Shown piece by piece: positions 48,420 through 62,040 of a stretch of DNA of 64,000 nucleotides (position 1 is the stretch's first letter; every line of letters begins with the position of its first letter). Position numbers and translations under genes: made by a program. Origin of the DNA: Hemibagrus wyckioides (lineage: Eukaryota; Chordata; Actinopteri; Siluriformes; Bagridae); the NCBI RefSeq assembly GCF_019097595.1, contig NC_080719.1, positions 10,673,501 through 10,737,500 of the forward strand. Reading direction: 5' to 3'. The notes under the pieces were generated by a model. The model was not told the DNA's origin, did no database searches, and worked only from the letters and a program-made list of their open reading frames with translations.

Positions 48420-51400
48420 CTGAAACACACACACACACACAGAGATTCATTCCAAATCCCATCCAAAGACATTCCTAACCCTGATTATGCAACAAAAGCC
48501 CACAAATCCTACATGCCTTCCTTCCTGTCAATGAAGATCAATAACAAAGATAAAACAAAAATGAATTTAAGTTTGAAAAAGGCACAAATTATGCCAGGCT
48601 CAATTACGAGAAATCCAAATGCCTCCAAGTGAATGAGACTACATACGTTTCTGCAACATTACCTCACTGTATATAGCAGTCATAAACTCCATGAGCTTTG
48701 CATCTAAAGAAAAGATCTCGAGCACCTTAGATATACACATGGATTTCCTGTGCTGTCTGCACAAAGGAAACTGGACTGTGAGAGTGTGTGAGGTCAGAGA
48801 GAACTCTTTCAGTCACATTTGACACAGTAGGAGGCAGAGAGAGAGAACAAAATAGTAATAGTATGCGTATTTTGAATGTCACACCCCCTTTTTGTGCCCC
48901 CAAAGTCAGAAAAGCAGCCTGTACTAAAATTCAGCAAAATATGGAACTGGCAGGAAAATAAAAATAGATCTCTAGACCCAGATTACTACTTGTACAACAT
49001 CTTGTATGTATGGCATATGGAATGCCTGTCATTTGGTCGGATCACACCTCCTTTTTTGATTCAGAAAATTTCTTGGGGGGAAAAAACTGCTTGGGCTTCC
49101 TGCCCAGTGTACCATTTCTATTGCCAAATTTTTTTTAGTCGCGACTGACGTTTCTAACAGTGTCTTGCATGTCTGTAAGACTGACCGTTATTCTTGGCAG
49201 TGACCAACAGTGAAACAGTAACCGACATCCTGTGGACAGTGTGAGCAGTAGCCACTGGTCTATTATCATTATCAAGTGACAGTGCTCTAGAAAAACAACT
49301 GAGAACCATCCTACTAGTAATAATTTGTGCTTCAAATGCGTGATCACCTTTGTGTTCTGGGCTGCCACGGTGGCACCAATGTGGTCCTCACTTCATCACA
49401 CATAGCTCCTTAGCTACACTGTTGTGGTCTTAGAAACCAAATTCCACAGAAATAACATTTTGTTCAGACACATGCCTCAGGGCAGTCTGTTTCATCGTGT
49501 GTTTTTATAACACCTCATTCAGAAGGGTTGATCATTTAATGCTTCCTGGACCTGTGTGCCAAAGACCTGTTCCGGTACCAATGATGCAGCCTGTTTATAT
49601 CAACCAAACTTGTTAATGCATAAAAAATAAAGTCCTGGTCTGCAGTAACAACCCTGGGGATTTGCTTTACCCTGCTGCAATGACTCCTAAAGCTTTTGCA
49701 ATCGGTATGATCTCTTGCACCTCTTGCTGTGGGCATTATTTCCTTCAGGGCTAGTAGCAAGTGCTACTACACTGTCAATACAACTTACATGCTCCAGTGT
49801 GTCATGTGCTTTACAAACCAGAATATCAGATCTTCTAAATGTGGGGAGTATGAACCATGGCATTCATCAGCCTGTGCTACTGAGGTGACCAGTAGATGTA
49901 CAGAAAGCATTGATCTGAAGGGTGGGGATTATATCACAGCCTCTAAGCACTCATAAATCTGAATACATAAATAACTTTAAATGAAATTAGTGCATTGTGG
50001 AATAGCATAGTAACCAGAAACTTGTCCAGGTGTATTGGATGGAGGCTCCTTTGTCCTTCAATATTATTTTAATATTAATTACACTGTGTTTGCAGCAGCC
50101 ATGTGTCTTATTCATTAACATAGTCAATCATGGCAAAATTACATCACCTGCATTGTATTTCAAAGTGGTCTGATGGTATAGACAATATTATTAGAAAAGA
50201 TTTAAAAAGAATTTGCTCAGCAAATTGAATCTGCTTCCTTAAGTCTTTATAAGCCAAGAATAGGAATAAGAAGAAATGTGACTGTGTTCTTGTGACCAAA
50301 AGGAAACAGCCTGGACAAAGAAAAGTAGCATTTTCTTATTTGATGTCAGCAATAAAAGCCGGCCAGTAGTGTAAAGGGTAAGCTGACCAAGCACACATAC
50401 TATGGTTATGATTATGGGTACCTCCTATTTTTATCCACATAAATGTTGCTTCTTGAGATAAGCAATGGTGCTAATAAAGATCTCCTCTGAGAGACAAAAT
50501 ACCATTCTGATATTATTCAATGAAAAGCAGACATGCCTCTGTTATGGTCAAATTCAACTCCTTCAAGTATATTGTTTATCTGAATACTGATTTTTGCTCA
50601 TTGCACATGCTCGCACAGCTCCCATTGTTTCCCAATATCCCAATATTTCCCATTGTGTACAAGAATATAGTGTGATTTAAAAGATGAAAAGTGCATGGAA
50701 AGGTTTTTTTGGCTTCCTGTATTGCTCTGTTTCTTCTCTGGCTCTGTCATAGCCACACCCATGTCAGCTGTTTGTTGTAAAGTCTCACTCATTTCTTGGT
50801 GGGCTGTTATTCCAATCAAAGCGCAAACATCTTACAGCTTAATCTATAGTGACAGCATATGCCTGATCCTTGACCCTGAATCCCAAATCTCAATTAACAT
50901 GTCTTAAATAAAATCATTTGGACCAGAACTGAAGGTGATTCCCTCCTAACTGAATTCAAGCTAGGCTTTCCTAAATCGAAATATCATATGGTTGGTATTC
51001 CATTTTACTTGAGTGTTCCTTACAAATGTCTCAACGGCTCTTTTTTTCTGCTTCAAGAGCCAAAGTATGCAGTATAGCTAAGGAATCTAAAAAAGAGATC
51101 TTGTACACTCCTGTACACTCAGGAGGGAGGTGAGTGTTTCCTGTAATGTCATTCTCCACACACCACCCTACTGGGTTTTAAGAGCAGAAACTGATCCACA
51201 CACTGTTGCAACATATTGTTCCTGGACAGTACATCCACAAGAACTAAACTCCAGATCTCTCCTCTGAGTAAAAAACACTCATTTATTCCCTGACATTATT
51301 TATAATTCACATAATTCACCTTTCAACAAGTTCCGACACCCCCGCCTAAGAGCTAATGCCCCCCAAATCCGCAGCCTTGAACATGAGCTGGGCTTTCCCT

Positions 51401-51834
51401 GAGTTTATTATCCACTTGAAGTCCCATACATTGTTATTCCACTTACTCATGAAGACATTTCCTTAAAAAATATCCTGAGGGCTCAAAGGAACTTTCTAAC
51501 TCCATCATGAGCAGTATATCTAAAAACAATAAATAAATAAAAAAAAATAATTTAAAGAAAAGATCTTGAAGCATCCGGAACACACAGGGGGCAGGTGAGT
51601 ATGTCCTGGACCCAAAAGCTGACCAGATGGAGGACATTTGGCTCTGCAGTACAGTGTGAGGTCAGCAAGCAATTCTACAATTCCACAGAGAAATAAGGGA
51701 TGATAAAAAGATTATGGAAAAAAGGAATCAGTGACAGGACAACACAGACTTAAATTCTGCTCTCTGTATTGGAACAGTGCATGAAAATTGATCCATTTAA
51801 CATCTTTTGCTAATTACACTTTCACTGCATTCAC

Positions 51835-51966
51835 TCATGAGTCTTTTATCCAAAGCAACAAATAAGGCAGAATCACTATGCAAGCAATTATGGGTTTAGG
51901 GTTTTGCCCAAAGGCCCAAATCTAGCTGTTGTGGGATTTTCCTGTTACCACTAATTGACTAATGCC
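51835..51966 (-). repeat. Decayed SINE-like copy, family 1
   Basis: Plus strand: gtcttttatccaaagcaaca, then gggttttgcccaaaggccca and gttgtgggattttcctgtta. Same order as at 11690, much decayed. Confidence 0.5.
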
Positions 51967-52770
51967 CCTAAAACCACGGCCTTGAACATAAGCTTAGATT
52001 TTTCGCTGTTACTTACCAAATACAAATCCCATATGTTGTTATTCCATTGACTGAGTTTACTCATGTAGACAACTCTCTAAAATGTCTAAATATCTAAAAC
52101 TTTCTTTCTCCTTCATTGAACCAAGCCATACAGCAACTGAGGGATTTTTGTGCAAGGCAAACAAAGAAAAGATATTTCAAATTGAGCTTTTACAACTGGT
52201 CTCTGTGTCTAGCTCTTTGACCATGAGTGATTTTAAAATGTACTATTAAGTAGATGAATTTATGTTGTTTCTAACCCTAGCCTCAACTGATTGCTGTGTA
52301 AAACACAAACAGTTCTTTATTTCCCAAAACACTTTAATCCCATCAAGGGCACTGCAAAAAGGATTTCAACTCAGCATTTTGATCTGATTACTGGGAAATG
52401 AAGAGATTAAGATAAATTCTGGAATAGTATATGAATAATACATAGATTTTCAGTCCTCTACATTTCTTACCGAAACAACTGTAGTGAATACATGGATTAG
52501 GCTTCAGTTCAGTGTGTGCTCTCCAGCACTACACATGTGTTGGCCGTGTGTGTCTTGATTCCAGAAGTTGGACAGCCATGTTGGAAATTCAAGAGCTTGT
52601 TCTACAGCAGCTCAGATTAAAGAGTCTATCAGCAGCTGCCAATGAAAACATACTGTTCCTCAAGACATGGGTTCAAACCATGGAACGGCTTCTCAGCTGG
52701 CAAACTCTTACACTCAGAAAAGCCTTTTTTTGCTGGCTTAAGAATTCTCAGTGATATATGTATATATACA

Positions 52771-52828
<58 letters not shown>

Positions 52829-52846
52829 CGAGAGAGAGAGAAAGAG
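52771..52846. repeat. (TA)n followed by (GA)n microsatellite
   Basis: About 54 bp of TA, then a short GA run. Gives spurious Tyr-Ile runs in several frames. Confidence 0.95.
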
Positions 52847-53757
52847 ACGCTGGATGACACCGCCAATCAGCCAATCAGGGTGCCACACACTCATTCCCAC
52901 TTGGGGCCAATTTAAACTGGTTAATCCAGCTACCGGCATGTTTCTAGGAGGTGGAATTAAACTGCAGTGTACCCTGCTTGGATGCATGGTCTTCCTGCCA
53001 TTCTGTAATGAGTGAGGTAGAATCTTCATGGGTGGCACTGAATGCCTATACCTAAAAAGACCAAACCGTATTATAGCAAACAACAAATTACTCACCTCAT
53101 AGCAGCAGTAACTGCAGCCAGCAACTTTCCTCTACACCCTTTTGAACCCAAGCTGGGTTATGCTCATAATGTGTACTGGAAGCTGACAGCTAGTTTCATA
53201 GTACAATTTTTATTTACAGTATCTTCATTAATTCGCATTTTTTTCCATTGTGCAATATTCTGCTAATGAATGTACTGCTGGCCAATATAGTGGAGGATTT
53301 GATCCCATTCTGTATGGACTAACATGGATCAGTTAAATGTTTAAAATAGGGTTCTTCATGTTACTGACTGTTTTTGGATTCAAATCCCAATCTAGTGTTG
53401 GGGAAAATTAAGAGTGGATACTTAAGCTGTGCTGTTAGGAGATCTCTGATTACAGTTTAGCTGTAGTCACTGTAGTTGTTAGACTATAAAATCAAAGAAC
53501 AAATAACATCGCATTATCTATCTGTCTTCTCATCTAATATATACTTAATGTCAAGTCAATATATAGTTTTACTGACTGATCACTTTTATCCTTCATACTG
53601 TGATTAAACATTTCTCTCCTGATGTGCATGGTTTGTTCCAGAGTGACTTCAACTGAATGGCTTTATGAGGATGAAAATGAGGTGAATCTTATATTATGAT
53701 CTTAACAGTTACCAGCCCAAAAACTTATAGGAGATTACTGTCTGTCCATTTAGACTG

Positions 53758-53793
53758 CGCTCTCCTCCTCCTCCTCATCATCATCATCATCAT
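53758..53793. repeat. (CTC)n/(ATC)n microsatellite
   Basis: Four CTC units run into about six ATC units. Confidence 0.9.
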
Positions 53794-55199
53794 CCCAACA
53801 GATAAAGAAATATCTTTAGAAGAATGCTGTTCATCCCTTAAGAATAATTTGAGAGATTTGTAGCATCTAGTTTACGGCACAATGAAGCTAGGACTGATGG
53901 CTCAACAATATGCTATATTTTTCTTTAATTTGTTGTCAATCTGTATGGGATGGGAAGGTGAACAGTACTATTCAGAAGACAATAAAATAAAAATGAAAAA
54001 ATAAAAAAATAAAGGTTTTTTTTTTCATATTTATTTCTTGATTCCAAGAATAAAATTAAAATCATTATTCAAGGAAAAAAATGAACTTTTAAGCCAATAA
54101 CTTTTTGGCTCTCCTGGAAAATTAGAGCAAAACTGAACATTGAGTCATTCATAGGAGTGAGACTGACCTATATCAAAGAGGAAAAAGAAGAGACTGATAT
54201 TGGTAGTCTATCCACATTTATTTTCTAAAGAAGTTCCAGAACGTTTTCAGTAGCTCATAAAGTAATATTTGTTTGTGTCTGAAAAGCATGTTGGATAACT
54301 GCATTTGGGATTGCATTATACAAATTAATTTATTTTTGTCTGTACTTTCACATGCTTGTCTAAATGTCTTGATCTACAGAAAACTGAAGTCTGCCTGTAC
54401 AGCTGAGAAGGTTTTTGTGACTGAAGTGTTTCTCTTAACTTTATATAATTCATGAGCCTTAAACCTCCAAGGTGTCTAGGTGTCCTAGAGGTACATTGAA
54501 ATTTAAACATTTAATTTTACATTTCTAATAAGTTTTATTTTAAGAAAATAAAATGTGTCTATTCAGTGTTATTAAAAAGGTATTTACAGCATTGTCTGCA
54601 GATTTGGAACTTGAAGAACATTTAATGATGGGACAGAGTTTACTGTTTCTTCAGAATTTCCACATATGAATACTACTGATTAGCTCATTCTCATCATGCT
54701 TACCTCATTGTAATTGACCCGGAGTGTGTGAATATTTCTGGTACATATGCACACCAGCGGATTGGAAACAGCCCATAAAGCCCAGATTATAAAATTACAA
54801 CGAAAACAACCCAATACTGATTAATGCCTTTAATTTGTTAAATGTCACAAATTTGTGAAATGAGTATTTTAAAGACCTAACACACCCTTTCCTCAAGGTT
54901 AATCACCAAAAATTCACAATTCTGACTTTTTGCTAGAGGATGAAAAACACCAAAGTGAGAAATCATGTTTGAGGGAAAGCAGACTTATAATTATTTCTAC
55001 AAGACATCCAACACCACAGTGCATTGTGACTTCTAAATCTGCAAACACTAATAAAACAGGAGCCATCTGGCACACTCATTCCTACTGAACATTTTCTTTA
55101 AAGGTGTGAGCCACACAAACCGATTGCTTTTGAGGTACAACCCAGTGAACAGGGTAGCCAGAAATGCCTGAGAGAAGAAAGGGAATGAGACAGACAGAC

Positions 55200-55205
<6 letters not shown>

Positions 55206-55236
<31 letters not shown>
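55206..55236. repeat. (GA)n microsatellite
   Basis: About 15 GA units, preceded by four CAGA units. Confidence 0.93.
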
Positions 55237-55237
<1 letters not shown>

Positions 55238-56239
55238 CTACAGATGTATGACTCACAAAAACCCACAAGCCTCAGGAGTACCCATTAAATAACACTCAGG
55301 AAAATGCCTTGAAAATCTGACAAAAAAAAGAAGCAAGAGAAAGGGATGGAGAGAGAAAATGCATTTGAGATATTTTCAACTCCTAGGTAAAGTTTACAAG
55401 AGCACTTTGGCATCCATAAAGAAAAAAACACGATGCATTGTTAGTTATATTTCCTACCTGTATAGCTAATGTTATTTTTCTTCATTTATAGATTTGTTTT
55501 AGATTACTTTCAATTAAATGACAGACAAAATTTGCGAGCAACTGGAATAAATAAGCTATTCAGTCTGTATATACAATTGCAGCTTGTTGTGAAGCATATC
55601 AAGTACGTTATTTCGTCTCCTTATACATAAATTTACACAAACTCAGGGGGCCTCACAGGATACAAACAAATTTCCCAAACTAAATGGATTTTCATGAATA
55701 CCCCATTGCTGAGGGTAAATGCTCCAGAGAATGATTTACAAATACATTTGTTTGTATCCAGCTTGATAAATGAGGCTAGCAGAGAAAGAAAACAGAGTGA
55801 AAATAGCAATTTGACAATTTAAAGTGTTTTTTTTTTCTTCTTAAATTGTTCTCATTCACATTCCTAGATATATGGCAGCAATATCTGACTGTAATTGAAG
55901 TGAACACTTCACACACTACAAAACTAGATTGGGAAAATTGCAGCTAAATGTAGTCATACCAATGAAGCCAACAGATCTGGAATAGAATAAAGAACAAGGA
56001 TACATAAGTCTACTTGTCCCTACTAAAGTTGCTTAAATAAAAAATAGCTATAAATAAATAAGAGCAATAAATAAATAAGAGACCAGGATAATCCATGTCG
56101 GATCATTTTTCATCTCTGTGATATAGCAACCAATGAAATGAAATACAAAAGTATTAGAACACTTACAATAACCTGGTTGCATAAAGTTTACAAACCCCAT
56201 CGACAAAGTATTGTCTATGCCCCTTGTCCTTGAAGCATC

Positions 56240-56930
56240 CAGTCTTTTGAGGTAAGACTCTAATAAATAAAGTTATCGTGATTTGGCAATTTTGGATTCC
56301 ATTCTTTCTTGCAAAAATACTCCAGATCTATCAATTTGTAAGAAGATCTATTGTACACAGCCCTCTTCAAGTCTTTCTGCAGGTTCTCAATAGGCTTTAG
56401 ATCTAGGCTCTGAATGGGCCATTCTAAAAGGTTGATATTTTCTGAAGCCATTCTTTGTTGACTTGGTTTTGTGCCTTGTGTCCTTTCCATGCTGTAAGAT
56501 GAAGAAAATGCTTCACTTTAGGTAATATGACATTTTTTTATCCAATCCTATCTTTTACAATTAAACCCAAAAAGTTCTACCTTGGTTTCACCAGACCATA
56601 AATTAATTTGCCACATGATTTGGAGGGATTTAGATGGACTTCCTGTTGATGATTTTTGTTTTAGTGAGACAACGCTTCAGTCTAGTCACCCTCTCCACAG
56701 ATAAGACAGAATATGAGAGATTGTCACCACATGCAGAGAGTAATCAGTACTTGTAAGATATATCTGCAGCTTCTTTACCGTTGCTGTAGGTCTCTTGGCT
56801 GCCTCCCTGATAAGATTTCTTCTGGTCCTTCTGTCCATTTTGAAGGAACACCATGTTCTTGGTGATGTCACTGTGGTGCCCCATTTTCTCTTTTTGATGA
56901 TGGCCTTCACAGTCTATATAATCTTTTCTG
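56240..56930 (-). pseudogene. Degenerate Tc1-like transposase, minus strand
   Basis: Two separate reverse-strand segments keep transposase features. The first (56686-56910) has KWGTTVTSPRTW, RRTRRNLIREAAKRPTATVK KLQIYL, the N-terminal DNA-binding part. The second (56260-56490) has NINLLEWPIQSLDLKPIENL, the decayed DDE end region, then LKRAVYNRS and FCKKEWNPKLP. The middle is frameshifted. A different lineage from the copies at 1521 and 23070. Confidence 0.78.
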
Positions 56931-57324
56931 GAAATTCATTTGTACCCCTCTCCTGATCAATACATTTTGACAGTGAGTTCCCGTATACATTTTGTAAGCT
57001 CTTTCCTACCTGGTAATTGTAATGTTTTTATCCCATTTTTTCCCTAATATGTTTCTATTTATTTTCACTTGAATGTTCTTGTCTTGGTTTCATTTTCGCA
57101 AAATATATCTTGTACATTTTCCCATGAAAACCACAAAATAGCATTATAATACAGACAGGCACAACAGTAGCCAGTTATAATACTGACACCCACAAAGTCG
57201 CAAACACATTCAGTGGCTATCCCAGGTGTGTGTCTGTGTGTTTCCAGTGGGAGTTGACCTTCGCTTGCTCTCCCACAGACCACCAGTGGAAGTCCCTCAT
57301 CAATCACATCTCCCCCAGAACCAG

Positions 57325-57325
<1 letters not shown>

Positions 57326-57354
<29 letters not shown>
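57326..57354. repeat. (TG)n microsatellite
   Basis: About 14 TG units. Confidence 0.93.
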
Positions 57355-57356
<2 letters not shown>

Positions 57357-57470
57357 ATGCGTGTGTGTGGGTGGTAGAAAGATCAACAGGTCCATGAGAA
57401 TCTTGTCAAAATGTAAACCTAAAGCTTTAGGGAATGAACTAAAAAACACTCTAACATCTGGATTAGCTGG

Positions 57471-57546
57471 AAGAGAAGAGAAGAGAAGAGAAGAGAAGAG
57501 AAGAGAAGAGAAGAGAAGAGAAGAGAAGAGAAGAGAAGAGAAGAGA
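57471..57546. repeat. (AAGAG)n microsatellite
   Basis: Fifteen perfect pentanucleotide units, purine-only on the plus strand. Confidence 0.95.
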
Positions 57547-58035
57547 TTTTTTTTTTCAAAATGTGTTTCAATCTGTTCACACCCCTTCATTGTGTCTTAA
57601 ATAATGTACTACTTACTGTAGGTATTCACTGTGAGGATTTAATATTCAAATGTCAGTATTTAGACCTCAACCTGTCAGTATTCAGATCTCATAAGTAACT
57701 ACAGAAAAAGCAAACACAACATGTCCGACAGAAATTACCATTGACCATTGAGGTCAATATCGAATACAGAAATATGACACTTCTAGTGCAATATTTCATT
57801 CTCTCAAAGTCCATGAATAAGTTTCATTTTCCACAAAGAGAACACCAGAGGAGACAGGACAAGAAGATGAATGCTCAGTCAGCTTATCATTCAAAGAGAT
57901 GGCACATTTTCTTTACAGGAGATAGTACTGAATTTGCAAAACTACTGCCATTATTTTAGTCAAGTGCCAAATCCACCCATCCATATTCTGTACCACTCAC
58001 CCTCCACAGAGTCATGGGGAGCCTGTAAGCAGTCC

Positions 58036-58230
58036 ATTGTATTTTGTCACATATACATTATATCACAATGCATATCCAAGCTTAGAAAGTTGGGGTCAGA
58101 CTACAGGGACAGCCATGCCCCTGAAGCAGAAAGGGTCTCGCTCAAGCACTCAACAATGGCTGCTTAGCGGTGCTTGGGCTTGAACCCCAACGTTCCAATC
58201 AACAACCAAGAGCCTTCTGTTTGAGCCACC
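58036..58230 (-). repeat. tRNA-like dispersed repeat, family 2, copy 2
   Basis: Contains tattttgtcacatatacatt, ggtcagactacagggacagc and tgcttgggcttgaaccccaa, in the same order as at 6838-7045. Confidence 0.7.
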
Positions 58231-58239
58231 ACTGCCCTT

Positions 58240-58460
58240 GCAGCTTATCCCAGGGGACTCAAAGTGGGGGACCAGTCATCCTACAGCACATGTCGCTAGA
58301 CTGGACAGGACTGGGGATGAAACCCAGGGGAAACATCTTGAAGCATACTTGGAAGATGCAAACTCCATGCATACAGTGAAGAGTCAGGAATACCCCCCAA
58401 CTGCAACCCCCACTCCAGAGGTGTGAAACAAATGTGTTAACCACCAAATCATTGTGGCCC
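58240..58460 (-). repeat. SINE family 3 fragment, minus orientation
   Basis: cttatcccaggggactcaaa, gatgcaaactccatgcatac and gttaaccaccaaatcattgt, a decayed copy. A short tail piece (ccatccatattctgtaccac, 57975) lies left of the family 2 copy, so family 2 seems to have inserted into this SINE. Confidence 0.6.
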
Positions 58461-60399
58461 TGAATTTGACAAAATAGCAAATTAAAAGTGTGATAAAATA
58501 GCTTATAAAGCACACACATTACAGTTGTATTACTTAAATGTATTATCTGATTGCTTCATTAAGTTTTTAGCACAAGTATAAAAAAATATGATGCTTTAAT
58601 AACAAATAGAAAATGTTCCTTCTTCAGTGTCCTTTCCATCCTTAAGTTAAAATGCAGTGGTATAGATACTATTAAAAACATTACCTCAGATGCTTTTACT
58701 TAGGAAAAATGTGTAAACTGCATGTAGGGTTAGGGTTTATTATTTTTTAATAATCGGAATGGAGAGTCCCAAAAATCAACTTAAGCATCTGCATAAACCT
58801 ATATATGAAATATTATAGGACAGTCAGCTGGTCCACTAATTTTTGTAGTAAGTATTTAAGTATTGTTCCAAAAGTGCTTAAAAGTCTGATAACCACACTG
58901 TATCGTTTCATTGTGTGTCTCACTCCACTTGTCTGTGTTCTGCACATAAAATTCCACTTCCTAGTTTGAAGCAGATGACACGGCAAATGAGATATTTCAG
59001 AACTAAAACTATTGACCTAAAATATGAAAGCTAGTCAGTTGAAGCTGAAATGGTGGAAGGGATGCCAATTTTACCGGAAGCACCTGTCCAAATCAATATG
59101 TGCTAGCTATTGAGCTAGTTGACGTGTTATAAAGCAATTGTAGCTTCTTTGGGATCGGTTTCTGCATAGCAGTTATAAATATTTAGCCATATTTTTGGCC
59201 ATTTGGCCCCTTTATGTAAACTTTTTCACTTCTCGAGTCCCTGTCCCACTTTCGCCTTGTGTTTTTTTTTGTCTTATGAGGTCTCATCTGGCTGTGTGTA
59301 AATACCAGTTTTCATTGTTAGCTTGCAGTCTGGCAGCAGTTCTGGGCCATATTGTATTTCGCTAATTTTCTGTGCCCCCTGACACTAGTCTTCCTCATCT
59401 GCTAGTTCCTTTGTTTATTAGTTCCTGTCCTGTCCATGTTTTCACTGGTTTGATCTATGCCTGCTTTCTGAATGATGATTATGATTCCTCTGTTTATCTG
59501 TCTGAAAATCTGACATTAATTTGGACTGAAATTTAAGGACAAGCCCAGTTGATGCTGACTCTGAGGGTCTGAGGGTTTAGCTATATATACTGACAGAAAT
59601 ATAAAATATCTGTTCTTTGGTTTTTATATACATATTCCCATGCAAGTCTTATATAGTTTTAAAGTTATTTTATCTTTTTTTCAGAGTAAAACAAAACCTG
59701 TACCATTTCCAAGTATTTGAACTTTAGGCCGCAGCCTCCTGCTTCTTATCAGGCTCATTTTCAGCAACCCTCCCTTGTTACTTGAGCCAAAAGAAGTGAT
59801 TTCTCTATTAACCTGCGACAAATACAAACTCGATTAATGCAGCAGCTCAGGGATCAAGGCTGGAGTCTGGTCAGGTCATATGAGGTTCACATTTGTCTGA
59901 GTACAATTATCCCACTGTCTTCAGCGGCCACGCCAAACGGCCAAATTATAGCCAAATGTTTCAAAGTGTCATAACTCACATAACACTTCATCACTTAACA
60001 CAAACGTTACAACCCGTCCAATACAAACGTATGGAGAGATTGATAAAGTAGCCAAGGTGATGACAATTGTCACAAATGAACAGCACTCAGCAATTAGAAT
60101 TTATTATATGCCATAATTCAATTTTTAACATAAATAGTCGGAAATAAATATCAATTTCATTATAAATGCTATTTAAAAAATAATAATATCAAAAATATTA
60201 CACCCTAAGCACTATTTAAATAAATTCAAACATACTGCCATTCTTTTAAAAACACATTTTCTATTGGTCTCAATTATCAAGAGATTCATCAAATCCTGTT
60301 TCTCTGGATTCTAAATAAGAGCTTACACACATGTAAAATCCCCTTTTTATTCATTACTATGGGAAAAGCCAAATAACTTTCAAAATAAGATGCTTGTTG

Positions 60400-60530
60400 A
60401 CATCCTGCCTTGATGCCCGATGACTCCTGAGATAGGCACAGGCTCCCCGTGACCCGAGTATAGATCAGAAAAGCGGTACAGACAATGAAATGAAATGAAA
60501 TGAAATGAAATGAAATGAAATGAAATGAAT
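60400..60530 (+). repeat. SINE family 3 tail with (ATGAA)n
   Basis: gataggcacaggctccccgt gacccgagtata, agaaaagcggtacagacaat, followed by a pentanucleotide run (60486-60529). Only the 3' end is present. Confidence 0.7.
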
Positions 60531-61589
60531 GAAAATGCCTGTTGACTAGCACAAATCAGGTAAAGAAATCAGTAAAAAGAAGCAGTTAAAAAATACCATT
60601 AAGAACAATTAAAGCCATAAAAAAAGTTTCACATGACTGTAACAGTTGAAAATTTGCCAGGAGTTGACTTTTCTGACTGTGGCTGTTAGATGCCACTTTC
60701 GTATCAAGTTGTTTGGAGGTTTAGCAAAAGAAAAAAAAAGTAGAAGAAGAAGAAGCCCCTCCAGAGGACATAAAGACCAGAAAGTTTGCAGCTAAATGCA
60801 ATACCTGCAACATCTGCATATGAATGCAATAGCATTTTTTCTTTGCAGAAAAAAAAATCAATTAAAAAAACGGGTGCCTTTAAGGAGTTTAAACCTCAAT
60901 CACAATATGCTTTGGATTCTCAAAAGACGAATATGTGACAATATATTATATCTGCTACTTATCAGATTTATTAGCCTCAGAATGACACGTGACCACCTTT
61001 GTTCAGAAACTGAGGTGAGGCTACTGTTCATTTCTGGCTGATGATAAAGAGAAGGATTTACGGCCAAATCTCTTTGGCCAATTTCCAAATCAGATTAAAA
61101 ATAGGAAACATTTTTTACACACCAATTGCCAGTACCTTTTCAATAATCAACTATAATCACCAATATTACACTTGTTATTATTGTTATAATCAATTTATGA
61201 TGTTGCCTCAATTCTTCAATCCTGGCCTTTTAAATCGATGCATCGAAATCATCTTTAATCATAGCCTTTATTGTGGATAATAAGAACAAATCTGCTATTG
61301 CTGAACGTGTCTTGTCCGTCACCACTGGCTATGTGACTACACTTATAAAAAAAAATGTCTTTACATCTTCTTGACTTCAGAGTCCAGCAGAAGTGAACAA
61401 TTTAAATAGCTGTGTGTTTGTGGATTGTAAAGATATTTCCTCTCTATTGCGCCATTAAGCTTGATTCAGTAATTACCAAAGCTTATCTTAAATCTTTAAT
61501 ACTAGGACTATTTTCTTTCCATAATAGGGTAAACAATGAAAATTTGCTTTTGTAGATTGGAAGTGAGCCGTAGCACTGCACTCAGAACA

Positions 61590-62040
61590 TACACTTATGG
61601 GCCACTTTATTAGGAACAACTGCACATTCTAATAGTCCTAATCTAATCAACCAATCATGTGGCAGCAGCATAATGCACATAGTCATGTAGATACAGGTCA
61701 AGAGGTATAGTTCATTTTCCCCTCAGAGTGGGGAAAATTTGATCTTTGTGGCTTTAATTGTGACATGGTTGTTACCAGATGGGCTGGTTTGTGTATTTGA
61801 GAAACATCTGATCTGCTGGTATTTTCACACACAATGGTCTCTACAGAGTTTACACAGAATGGCATGAAAAAAAAAAAAAAAAACATCTGTCCCCATGCCA
61901 TGGTGAAAGTTACAGTAATCACACATTTTTCTGATATTTGATTTGAACATGAACTGAAGCTCTTGACCTGTATCTGCATTATTTCATGCATTGTGCTGCT
62001 GCCACATGACTGGTTGATTAGATCTGCATGAATGTGTAGT
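61590..62040. mobile_element. Fold-back element of family D (clearest copy)
   Basis: Outer left end tgggccactttattaggaac. Left arm 61645-61703 (aatcaaccaatcatgtggca...aggtcaaga) and right arm 61961-62019 are inverted copies. I count 8 mismatches in 59 bp (86%). Between them on the plus strand is a decayed transposase N-terminus region (gatgggctggtttgtgtatt). Confidence 0.82.

Noticed and set aside
55048..55266. Exon-like segment after a pyrimidine-rich (TC)n tract on the minus strand
   Set aside because: A good acceptor look comes from the GA microsatellite. The encoded FLATLFTGLYLKSNRF segment matches nothing expected upstream of TSR1 and no proper donor follows in frame.
57226..57600. 124-residue plus-strand frame, and the opposite 96-residue frame
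   Set aside because: Both consist largely of TG and AAGAG microsatellite translation; the remaining part resembles no protein and has no supporting splice sites.
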